Source of the DNA: Paraphysomonas bandaiensis | Taxonomy: Eukaryota; Chrysophyceae | Assembly: GCA_965644295.1 (NCBI GenBank) | Contig: CBFFRP010000146.1 | Coordinates: 186,001 to 250,000 of the forward strand | Direction: 5' to 3' | DNA: 64,000 nucleotides | Part shown: positions 43,537-55,190 of the stretch, piece by piece | How the letters are laid out: each line of letters opens with the position of its first letter | Numbering within the stretch: position 1 is the stretch's first letter | Made by a program: the position numbers and the translations under genes | The notes under the pieces: model-generated | What the model was told of the DNA's origin: nothing | What the model saw: the letters and a program-made list of their open reading frames with translations, nothing else | The model's database searches: none

Positions 43537-46500
43537 ATGAGTGAGGAGTCAGATAGTGTGGTGGGACTGCTTCATGAAGAGGGAGTCCCCTCTCAGCTTA
43601 TTAGTAAACTTCAGGAAGAAGAAATGACTGATTTTGATAATTTAGAGGAATTAATTAGCTGGACACCGAAAGATATTGCCTCGGCATTGAATGTTCCTAT
43701 TGGTTTAGTGATGCCAAATAAGTTTGCGAAACGTGTGAAGCGTGTGATAGACAGAGGCAGGGGAGGGAGAGGGGGGAATAGCATAGAGGAGGCATCTGTG
43801 AATGATACCGAAGAGAACGTGGTGGAAACTTCATTGCCAATTAGAGATGAACCAAAAGAAGATTTAAAAACTTGTGCTGCTGAGTCTGATTTGCCTAAGG
43901 CACCTGATGAACGAAAGATGCAGCCCCCCACGCCACCACCGCCAGCTCCCATGCCTCCTCCACAACCTACTTTGCTATCACAGCTGGAATCATGGTTAGC
44001 TAGGGATTGCAAACTTGATACATCAACATCTGCCATGATTGCTCAATCCTTGAACGAGTCTAGGGGTGTCACCACCAGAGACCAACTAGCGGCCAACCTT
44101 GATGAGCGTCCGGATTTTCTCTCCACGGAATTGCATCTGAGCTCCGAGTGCGTTATTGCCATCAAGCGATGCTTAGCTGAAGAGAGTATGCATTCTCAGC
44201 AGAGAGTATCTGGGATGCGGCGCGATCTAAAGCGACAAATGACCGAAAGTTCCATTGAGACTGGTGATGAACCAAAGGACTCTGTTGCGAAAATCGCAAT
44301 GTCATTTTACAAGAGCTCTTTGAACCGAGAGGTGGTTTCATTTAACCCATCCGGGGCGGTTAACGTATCCTGTTTGCGATTTCTCTGGCAAGAAAATTTT
44401 CGCTTTGCTGAAGAGGTGCCAACTCGTCAACTGCTGCGGGTGGTGGTGAGGGACATTGTGTCCTCTGGGCAGCTGGGATCTCGAACGGAAGCTAAGGCTG
44501 CAACGAATACGCTACTAGGTGTGCTGAATCGTCTGGATATAACCAAAAGCGGGCGTATAAGCATGCTCTCTCTGTGCATAGCTATTCGATCCGTCGCTCC
44601 ACTGGACCTTTCCTTATTAGAAGCCGTCCAGCAAGTGCAGAATTGCTGCGCTACTGCTACTGCTCCTGGTCCACCGAAGCGGTTCGTACTTCCCCCACTG
44701 CCTCCAACCTACTTCCCTGTTGGCATTGACGAGCTTCAGGGGTCATTGTCTACTCCAGGCTGGACAGTAATCAGCGGTGAGGAGAGTGTTGGCAAATCGA
44801 CCAGGCTCCTGGCTGTATGCCACGCCATGTCCCGAAACAGAGAAGTAATGTGGGTGGATATGCGTGCTGGTGTTGCTACCGAGTCAACAGCCATCTCTTG
44901 CATTGCGTGTGAACTATGCTTAGGCGGACTTGGTTTAGGTGGCGAAAGTCGGGCGGTACTGATGGCACTACGAAAGTTACTCTTATCTCTGGACCAGGGA
45001 AGCGTAGTTGTATTCGACAACCTCAACAGCGATACCGCTTTTTCTTCATGCAACACGATATTTAAAGTGTGCGAGGAAGTGGCAGATAGACTATGTTTTG
45101 TTCTGGTATGCCGCGAAAGAGACCCATTGCCCCCATGTGTACCCTCGCTTTCTTCCCACGATCGTCACATCACGATTGAGCCGCTCTCCACCACGGATGC
45201 TGTACTTATGGCAAAAAGATACTCCGAGACCGCCGCACTGCTGATTGCAGAAGCTTCCTCGCGATTACCGGGATACATAGTAAACTTGGGGGGCTTATCG
45301 CCCTCATATCTTAGGCATGTCGCTGGTGAGGGCGGATCTCACAAGCGCGGTAGCGCCGTTGATCTGCTCCTGCATTCACTCTCAGATCAGGAGAGATTAT
45401 GCGCTGCCTGTCTGTCGCCTCTTCTAGAGGTAGATGCCAGGTGCAGTGACGAGTGTCTTTGGCATCTCTGTCAGCCCTATTTTGATAATAAGGAGGCATG
45501 GGAGAGTGTAATAAGGAAACTTAAAGCTGTAGGATGGCTGTTTCAGTTTACCGATAGTTCAGATGTTAAGGTGGCAATCGCTAAGCTTCCCACCCCTGTT
45601 GAGGGATCTCCGTCAACTTCCCGTCAATTTGACCTATACTATGAGTACTGGGCACGAGAATTGAGTAACATGTTTGCAGCTTTCAAGGGAGACAAGAAAA
45701 TATCGACAGTATATCGGTTCGACCGGTATCGTGCACACTTTACTCGTTTGATAACATGCTGGTTTTCCGCCAATCTACCCCAGGAACCATACGAGCTTGC
45801 GGTTAGTATGGCTGGTAAGGTCGGAACTTTTTGTTTGTATCGAATGTCGGCGAGTACCACTGTCAAAGTGTGCCGAGCACTACTCAATGCCATCGATCAA
45901 GGTAGTATTCAGGCCCGGAAGAGGTCTGTGGCGTATTGGTCGGCGGCTGTTGACCTCAGCCGTGCACTGCATATGAACGGGCAGCTGTTGGAGGCGATGG
46001 AACTGGTACAGCGGACTGTGACTGAGGTGCGTGAGGACCTCAGCAGTGCACACCCAAGCTACACCTACCTGTTAGGAACAGCATGTTGTCTTCTCGGTAC
46101 GGTGTACGGAGAGCTTGGACAAAACGACAATGCCGCCGCGAGTTTCAACGAAAGCATTGACGTCTTTGGTATGGAGCTTGGGTATGGCTTGGATAGCAGA
46201 GATGTGGCCGAGGCAGAGCACGCCCTGGCTAATCTGTACAGAGATATTGGGGATATTGATGGGGCGGAAGTCACTTACCGAAAGAGTTTGGAGGCTTACC
46301 GCGCTATGCACGGTGGAGATGATCCGGACATGGCAGTTGTGATGACAGACCTGGCAGGCCTTTATAAATCCAACGGTGAGGTTGGGAAGGCTGAGGAAAT
46401 GTACCGTGAGGCACTTCGTATTCGACAAGAGTATTTAGGGGAGGAACATATTGATGTGGCTAACAGTCTAAATAATCTGGCTGTATTTTTACATTCAGAG

Positions 46501-49500
46501 GGATCTTTTCCCGAGGCGAGAACACTATACGAGGAGTCTTTGCCATTATATAAAATGATGTATGGAGAGAATCACGCGGATGTGGCTGCCTCAATGAACA
46601 ATCTAGGAGCACTTTATGACGACATGGGAAACTTCAAGGAAGCCCTCCACTATTATGAGGGTGCGCTGGCGATACGTCGAAATGTTTTGGAGCCTAACAA
46701 TGCAGATCTTGCAGCCTCGATTAACAATCTGGCAGCCCTTTTAGACGACCAAGGTGAGCATGAGAGAGCCAAACAGCTCTACACGGAGTCGCTACAGATA
46801 TACCGGGATACTGTGGGAGACGACCATCCGGATGTTGCATCCTCTTTGGTCAACCTTGCGGCGTTGATGGATGACCAGGGTGCATTGGAGGAAGCAGAAA
46901 AACTGTACAGAGAAGCCCTCAAGATTCTGGAAGCGTGTTACGGCAAGAATCATGCTGACATTGCTTCAGTTGTGCTCTGCTTAGCTCATGTCGCCGTTAG
47001 AAAGAAGGATTTTGCAAGGGCTCATGCTCTATTTGAGCGCGCCATAACTGTATACCAGAGTATATATGGAACAGAGCATGTCGCTGTAGCCCAGTCAATG
47101 AATTCCCTGGCCGCGCTGCTGAAGAGCCAGTTCAACTACCAGGAAGCGAAACCGTTGTATGAAGAATCTTTGCGCATTCGAGAAAAAGTGCTTGGTAAAT
47201 TCCACCCTGATGTTGCTGAAAGTCTAAAGAGCTTGGGCATGCTGCTGAAGGCTCAAAGACAGGTAGAAGCAGCGATTGACGTCTATTACGAGGCGTTGGA
47301 AGTAAATAGGAAGGTATACGGCCCTACTCACCAAAACGTTGTGGTTGTTCTAAACCATCTGGCGACCCTTCTCAAGAATCAGAGCAAATTTGACGAAGCC
47401 TGCGAGCTGTTTCGGGAAGCTGTTGCAATAAATAGAGAATTGCACGGCGACCAAAGCTTGGTCGTTGCAGAGAGCTTGTGTAACCTTGGTGTGTCGTTGA
47501 AGAGCAGGAAGGATTATGAGGAGGCTGTAGGTTGTTACGAGGAAGCGATCCAAATTAGAGTTGCGCTATTGGGACGAGACAAGCCCCTTGTCGCGACAAC
47601 TATGCACGATCTAGCTCTGGTGATGTGGGCAATGGGAGACAAGGAACAAGCGAAGAGTCTCTTCGAAGATTCGTTATATATGCGCCGGAGTTTGCTCCCA
47701 GAACGACACCCTCAAATCATTGAGTCGCTGACAACTCTCGCATCGCTCCTGGGTGAGGATGAAAAATACTATATTGAGGCCAAACGTATGTATGAAGATG
47801 CGATCAATATACGCAGCAAAATGATAGGCGCGGACCATCCTGATATTGCTACCTCTCTTTTCAATGTAGCTCACCTTGCTAGAGACACGGGACATTATGG
47901 AGATGCGAAGCCTCTCTTTGACAAGGTACTGCCATTTTAATTGTCTCTGTATGTTTTTATTGCTAACACCGATGTGTTAAGGCCTTGAACATGCGTAGAA
48001 GTATATTCGGTTTGGATAGTGAGGAGGTAGCTGAATGTTACGTTGCTATTGCGGGGGTTCATACATGTCAGCGACACTATCGTGAGGCTCTCTCCTTGTA
48101 CAAGGATGCACTGGATATTCTGGAACGAAAGCATGGGAGGACCAGCAAGGCAGTCGCATTGGTACTCACTGATATGGGAAAGATGCTTCAAATGCAATGC
48201 AAGTTTGATGAGGCACGGGAGCTGTTGGAGGAGGCTCTTGCAACTTTGCGCAAAGTTAATACCGATGGTGAAGTTACTGCTCATGTAGCCCAAGTACTGC
48301 GGCGACTAGCAGCCATCCACGTCTCTCAGCGGAAATTCGAAGTGGCTGTGTATTTGTATGAGGAAGGGATAGAGCTGATGCAGCAGGCACTTGGTCCTGA
48401 ACATCTCGACGTGGCAGAAGTTCTCTCTGAGCTTGCGGAGCTTTATCGCAACGACCAATTCTTTGACGAAGCGCAGGATGCTTACAGTGAAGCTCTGCAG
48501 ATTCGGCGCCAGGCACTCGGCGCACATCATCTGGACGTAGCCCAATCTCTCAACAACCTCGGAGATGTCTACAAACGCATCGCAATGTTCACAGATGCCA
48601 GGAAATGTTTTGAAGAGGCACTGGAGATACGGCGTGCAGCTCTTGGCGAAAACCATCCAGATGTCGCCCAGGCATACCACAACCTGGCTGCACTTCTTGA
48701 TCGGCAAGGAAACTACACTGAAGCCGAGAAGCTGTTTCGCTTGTGTTTAGCACTGCGTAGACGGACCCAGGGTAACCGACATCCAGATGTTGCACAGACT
48801 TTGAATAATTTGGGGGCTATCTTGGATGACCTCGATCGACCGAGTGAAGCGGAGCCTCTGTATCGCGAAGCGCTGGCGATATACAAGGACGCATTCGGGA
48901 ATGAGCACCCTGATGTAGCCCTATCCCTGAACAATTTAGCTGCACTATTGGATGACAAAGGCGACTTCAGCAAAGCTCTTCCACTTTACGAGGAAGCCCT
49001 GTCAATAACGCGGAATATATATGGCAATGAGTCCATGGAAGTTGCTTCAGCGCTGATATGTTTGGCAAACGCCATGAAGAATCTGAATAGGTTCTCCGAA
49101 GCAGAGTCACTTTTCATCCGATGCCTAGCCATCAAGGAGAAAAATCTCGGCGAGAAACACTTGGAGGTTGCAGCGACAAAAGTTTTGTTCGGAGAGCTGT
49201 ATGTGTCAGAGGGAGATATCCATGAGGCAAAGGAGCAATTCCAGGAAGCCATGATGATTCGATCTGAATTACTCGGGGTCGATCACCATGGGGTCTCCTC
49301 ACTTTTGCAAAGGATTGCGGAAATCGACAGTGACGAGATGAAAGGGGAACTCACAGAGACATCACCCTATGCGGGTGTCGAAGCGCTCGTGAAAGATAGA
49401 CAGGTGAAGCTCGGCCATGACCACGAGTCTGTTGCAGATGCTTTGGTGCAACTGTCTAAGGCTTTATTGGAAGATGAAAACTACGGACTTGCAACCGAAA

Positions 49501-52500
49501 AGCTAAAGGAAGCATTACGCATATATCGCAAGACTCATGGAAAGGAACATGCTCAAGTGGCGAGCACGCTTGACATGATTGTGACATCACTGAAGATGTG
49601 CGGAACGTACCGAGAGGCTGAGGAGTTCGCTGTAGACTGCATAGCAGTCAAGAAGTCTGTGTACGGAGAGTCGAGTGCAGCTTTGGGACAAGCTTACTAT
49701 ACTCTTGCATCGCTCTATGATCATCAAAGGAAGGATGAGGAAGCAGTTGTGACCTATCGCACTGCGCTTGAGATACAGCGACGAACATCAACAGCGGATG
49801 ACCCAAGTATCGCCCAGACACTCAATAATATGGCGGCGATACTAGATGACCTCGGGAGAGCAGATGAAGCGGAGCCATGTTACAAAGAAGCCCTGGATAT
49901 TTACAAGCGGGCGTATGGTTCTAATCACCCAGATGTTGCTCTGTCACTGAACAATCTAGCTGCTCTGCTGGATGATAGAGGGTGTTACCACGACGCGCGT
50001 GTACTATACGAGGAAGCTCTTGTAATTACTCGCCGGATCTTTGGGCAAAATACGGCTGAAGTTGCCTCCGCTCTTGTGTGTCTAGCCAGCGTGATGAAAA
50101 GTCTAGAAAGATATGAGGAAGCGGGGCAATATTTTGAGCAAGCGCTCATAGTGAAAACTGAAATCAGTGGTGCAGAGTGTCAAGAGTGTGCTGCACTGCA
50201 TGATCATATTGGCTCTATGTATCAGATCCAAAAAAAATACAAGGAGGCTAAAAATAGCTTTGATCAGTCCCTTGAGATACGCCGTAAAGTATGTGGGACA
50301 AATCATCTGACCGTGGCCGCTTCTCTAGAAAAAATAGGAGCTCTCTACGAGGAGACGAACAAGCTCAACGAGGCTACCGTCATATTGGAGGAGGCAATGA
50401 GAATTCGGGTCGAGCACTATGGGGTTCGCAAATCTGCTGACATTGCCGACTTACTTGTACTTATGGGCAATGTCTCTAAGAAAAAGCGAAAAGCTAATGA
50501 CGCCCTCACGTCTTATGGCGAGGCACTTGCAATCTACAAGGTTTGTAATGGTGCAACTCATGTTACTGTAGCGGACACTTATTGCTGTATCGCTGCCTGC
50601 AAGAGAAATCTTCATAAGTTTGACGAAGCAGTGTCGCTGTTTGAACGCGCTCTTGAAATTCGCAAGCATAACTTCGGCGAAAAGCACTTCAGTGTTGCCC
50701 AAGTCATGAATAGTATAGGTGGAGTATATGAGCGGTTAAAAAGGTTCAGTGATGCATTGCAGATGTTCGAAGGAGCATTGAAGATACAACAAGAGGTGTA
50801 TGGCTTAGAGCACGTGGAGGTTGGTCATAGTATGACTAATGTTGCCATCATGCTGAAGAATTTGAAGCGTGTTGATGAGTCTAGGGTTTACTATGAAAAA
50901 GCATTGGCCACCCGACGTGCTATTTACGGAAACAGCCACGTGGATGTTGCCCAGAGCATGAACAACCTCGCAGCTCTACTGTACATGGATAAGAAATACG
51001 ATGCTGCTCGGAGGCTGTATGAGGAATCCCTGGAGGTTTTAACCGGCCTCTTTGGGCGGGATAACTTGGATGTTGCTCAGGCGCTAAACAACTTGGCCGC
51101 TCTTTTATTCGCACAGAAAAAGTACAAAGAGGCAGAACAGGCTTATGATGAGTCTCTTCAGATCCGGTCGTCACATCTTGGAGATAACCACCTGGATGTT
51201 GCGGCATCTCTTTGCAACATCGGTATCCTGAAGCGCAGCATGCATGAATATGAGGAAGCTGTCAAGTATTTCGAGAAGGCTCTTAATATTCGGCTCTCCG
51301 CATATGGTGACCTGAAACATCCAGATGTAGTCGTGTGTCAGAAGCATTTGTCATACATCGATCAGGTCACTGCCCCTCTAGCTGTGGGGGATGCTGTGGA
51401 ATGCACCCATAAAGCTTCAGGTAAAAAACGACGCGGAGTTATCACTCACATTCATACGAAAGACACCTTCGATGTGAGGTTCGACAAAGTTGAGTATGGC
51501 TCGGAGCATAACCTTCCCAGACATAAGATTGCTGCGCTGAATATTCCTGTCCGCACTTATCAAGAACCCAAAGTAACTAGGCAATCGTCCAGTAATAGGG
51601 GACCTATACCAATCGAGAGTAACCCAGGTGCTATCGGTACTAGCAAGCCTAGTGACAGACGGAGAGTAAAGAGCGGAGAGCAGGTGGACATCGGCACTCT
51701 TGGCGCCAGTGTAGATTCGTCTACTCCAACACAGACCCGATCCCGCCCAAAGGCTAGGAATGTGGTGGGGGGAAAAGCGAAATCCCTAGCTCTATCTCGC
51801 TTGACACGCCCTTCTCCTGGGTCTGCTTCAGTGAGCTCTCTGTCCTCCGATGAGTCAGCATCGGCCAAGTCTCGCGACCAGCCGCTTGCTGCAGGAGTGA
51901 CATCTGTCCAAACTTCCCCTGCTGTGGAGGATGCACCGTTCGCGGCGGCCTCAGCACCCTCTCGCCCTTCTCCTCGTATCATGAAAGTATCCTCTCTGGA
52001 CAAAGCAACTGTTGCAACCCCGAGACTACACTCCCGCTCTTCACGACGTCTGCTTATTGATTGCGGGGGTGTCGATAGCGGCGGAGAGTCCCCTTCACCC
52101 AATGCCCGTATTCTCTCCCGTGGGGTGTCTCGGGTAGCCAGTAGGAACATGCTAGTGCGACAGCAATCGAGTCTCTGCGCAGCAGAGGAGGCCAAATCTA
52201 CACCGTATAGGGACTCTGTGAGCTCTGCAGGTTTTAGAATGTCCAGCAAGTCCTTCTTGTATAAGAAGAACCTGAGTTCTGTTGAGATGGGTGTAGATGT
52301 CGACAGCAGCGATGGTGAAGACGACATTTTTTCCCGTGAAAGTAGTGCTGTGGCCTCTTCCCTAGCGGCGGAGAGACGTATGAAATCACAGACAATGCGT
52401 GCGCGGGAACAGAACTCGAAACACAAGCGTGTGGATCCAAAGGCACGGATCAAGAATGGTGGCTCGTCAGGAAGTCGCTCCTCACTGCCGTCTCTTACCA

Positions 52501-52538
52501 GGGGATCGGCATCGCGAAGAAATGTCATGGGCTTATAG
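43537..52538 (+). CDS. Giant P-loop NTPase-TPR protein with Tudor-like domain
   Basis: Exons 43537-47925 and 47982-52538 (56-nt intron with GCTAAC) give 2,981 residues. The junction (LFDK-ALNMRRSIFG) falls inside a TPR, confirming one gene. Residues 1-70 form a small helical domain. A Pro-rich linker follows at about 130. A NACHT/NB-ARC-like NTPase has Walker A GEESVGKST (414-422) and Walker B VVVFDN (490-495). From about 780 to 2,590 there are roughly 43 consecutive 42-residue TPRs of kinesin-light-chain/NPHP3 type (EEALxIRRxxxGxxHPDVAxSLNNLA). At about 2,597-2,650 a Tudor-like barrel is predicted (VGDAVECTHKASGKKRRGV, HTKDTFDVRFDKVEYGSE). The last 330 residues are Ser/Arg-rich and disordered. 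This is the STAND-ATPase architecture, a signal-responsive scaffold. The partner is unknown. Confidence 0.88.
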
Positions 52539-54149
52539 TATACATATCTAGCTAGGTAGTTCTATTGACGAAGTTGTCAACGTCTATTGCAAAGTATATA
52601 GCTAATTTGCAAAGGGTGTAGAAAGCGGCGTTGCATGACACATTGTCCACGTGGTTTTGTGTTCAAATTTTCTGCTTTATTAATTAAAGTATGCTTTTAT
52701 AATGGAAAATAATGGCTATAATATTTCTAAATAATGCCAAGCTACTTAGTCCTGTCGGGCGTGAAATATGCAAGTTCTAATGCTTTCCAACATATACAAT
52801 ATACACTATACACGATGTTCGAAAGTCAAAGTGCGGTCACGAGTAAACGATACAACAAAACACACCACACACCGATTAACTCCTCTTCTGTCCAGAAATT
52901 ATTCTTTATAGAATCTGATAAACTCCATTGATGAGAAATTGGTATATATATAGTATATAGAAATCGCAGCTTCCATGGTCCATGGATACATGAACTAGTC
53001 CTGTTTTTGTCGAACCTAGTGATGCATCATATCGATGATTATTTGCTAGTGCTTGACATTCACTAAAGCACTTCATACCTTTGGTATCAATATTTATTAT
53101 ATGATTATAAACGTGTAAAGTGTCTTGAATGATACCATTGAACGAAACAAATTATACTTGCCCGCCTCAACCAAAAGCCCTTTGCCACCAGCTTGCGTAT
53201 AGGTAGAATTAAATTAAAGTATGATAGCATTCAAACAAATACCCCCCGGTGGCTTGACAGAATCATGTAAGCACACACCCAACACTTAAATTGACTTGTG
53301 CTTCAGAGGTGCACACAACTCATACAACCACAGCCCTTCCTTTGCCAGTTTCATGCAAACGACAAATACATCTCCTGGGCTTCTACAATCTAATCAGTGA
53401 ATTATTACATAGTATATAGTATAATATAGTACAATATTTTGCTACTGTAACAACTGTTAAAATATAAAAGCTTCTCTTCTCTATCACGACCTATCCCTTC
53501 AGGAATACTTCTGAAATTCAAGGAGATATCATCAGAGTAGAGTTCGTTAAAAGTGAAGTTGGCAGTGAATATTAAAACAGACTGGGTTGGAATGCGATGA
53601 TGTCAATATGTACGGTAATAAATATTTAATCTTCATAATAGTAAGAAGAACGTTGTGATTAGAAAGCAAAAGTGATGAGGAATGAACACAGAACACAGCA
53701 ATGTGAAAAATGATGTAGAACGTGATTATCACTTGCAACTAGATATGTAACTGACAATGACGATCATGAATCCTCAAAAGATACTATCATTAATACTATA
53801 TTTTTCAGTGAACAATACAATTCGCATATACTATCGTATATTAAGATGGATCATTATACGATATAGGTAACCATTGGCTCTTAAGTATAATTAGACCTGG
53901 ATTAATTTATGGATATTATATAAATAACTAATAGCGAAGGCACCATTTTACTAATGTCTTTTAAACTCTGCAGATATTGAGTATAAATGTACTTCTTCAA
54001 ACTCTTTTTTTCAGCATTCGAACCACCATGATTTCACAGCTATGAGTGCCAGGCAACGAGATATTCTAGTTTATATGTCATTCATATTGTTATCTATTAT
54101 TAACATATTAGCTATGCATACGACAAGTATGATCTAAGTGACATGTATA
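52539..54149. other. Convergent intergenic region, no gene supported
   Basis: AT-rich and 1.6 kb long. Contains a short palindrome CCATGGTCCATGG near 52,973. Frames at 52,734-52,931 and 53,547-53,738 are short and lack support. Confidence 0.5.
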
Positions 54150-54629
54150 TCAAAGTTCACGAAGTGTTCTGGCCGCTTTATCACTATTTGCTTCAGAGTG
54201 TTTTGCTAAAACCCATTTCTCAGCAGAATTACAAAGTTCAACCAGTTCTATATTAAAAATAGCTGCAACTCTCTTCGCCTCCCGCAAAACGCGATTCGAT
54301 TTTTTTTTACAACCAAGTAAAGACAAATTCGTAAATTGGTATATTTTAGCTCGGACGATAATACTCGTCGAGCCCAGCTGCAGGCCAATCAACTCCTGTC
54401 GATATGCTAGAGCAAGGGCCTCTTTCGGATGATTGCATAAGTGATATGCTCCACCCAGTGTGGCTAAATATGCTAATTGATATTGATAATTAAGTGCTTT
54501 TTTTTGCAGTTTGAGTAATTTTTCCATCCATGAATAGTCAGGCTGAGCGATAACACTCACACAGGAGCTCTTCTCTGATGATGAGATGTCTTCACTACCC
54601 TCATGTGTTAGTTTCTTCATTATAATCAT
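54150..54629 (-). CDS. Small helical-repeat (TPR-like) protein, unrecognised
   Basis: 159 residues, single exon from an ATG. The first 30 residues are polar. From about 35 the sequence forms alternating amphipathic helices: EKLLKLQKKALNYQYQLAYLATLGGAYHLCNHPKEALALAYRQ, cut here only in description, fits a TPR-like helix pair with the small-residue pattern A-x-L-G-x-A-Y. Two more helices follow (VRAKIYQFTNLSLLG; LREAKRVAAIFNI). It may be a small adaptor with two TPR-like units. I do not recognise the family. An upstream exon is possible but none is evident. It is divergent with the S9 peptidase. Confidence 0.6.
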   Translation of the reverse strand: MIIMKKLTHEGSEDISSSEKSSCVSVIAQPDYSWMEKLLKLQKKALNYQYQLAYLATLGGAYHLCNHPKEALALAYRQELIGLQLGSTSIIVRAKIYQFTNLSLLGCKKKSNRVLREAKRVAAIFNIELVELCNSAEKWVLAKHSEANSDKAARTLREL

Positions 54630-55190
54630 GGAGAAGTTATTCGGTTAAGTGCATTGATGACTCTGTGTGATAATATGCATACAGTGAGATGGACTGACAG
54701 ACAGACAGACAGACAGGCGAGTGTAGTAACGCCCTCCACATACACATACATACACATACATACCATACACACTCATACCATACACACCACACTGATAGCA
54801 CTACGTACCATACATACGTATAGGCCTACACGCACCATCTACTCCATACGGTCCCATTGTTCGAATACGGAATACACGTACAGAAAAAAACGAAAGTGTC
54901 GAATATTCCAGAAAACTCATACACTCTTTTATGCGTATACATTGTATTCTCTGTATACGATATTATGCTGTATTCTACTTTATACCACAGTATTCCACAC
55001 TTCAATTACAATGAGTGTTTAGCCAATAATATGATCGAAATCTTGAATAATGAGGTTTTATTCGTTGATCATATCATATATGTAGTTACTATGAAGCGAG
55101 AGATTTCATACATTACCCACACATCATCTTAGAGTCATTATCTCCACCTCTGGGCACTTATTAACACTTATCATCTCATAGATCACTTTA
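54630..55190. promoter_or_regulatory. Divergent 5' region, helical-repeat protein / S9 peptidase
   Basis: Contains a GACA run (about 54,694-54,716) and CATACA-rich tracts (about 54,738-54,790). No gene: the 122- and 91-codon frames here have simple-sequence composition. Confidence 0.4.

Noticed and set aside
43169-43544. Long frames through the GTAT microsatellite
   Set aside because: Same artefact. The real TPR gene starts at 43,537, just past the repeat.
51560-52528. 322-codon minus-strand frame opposite the TPR tail
   Set aside because: Shadow of the Ser/Arg-rich coding tail in a codon-biased region. It has no splice or domain support.
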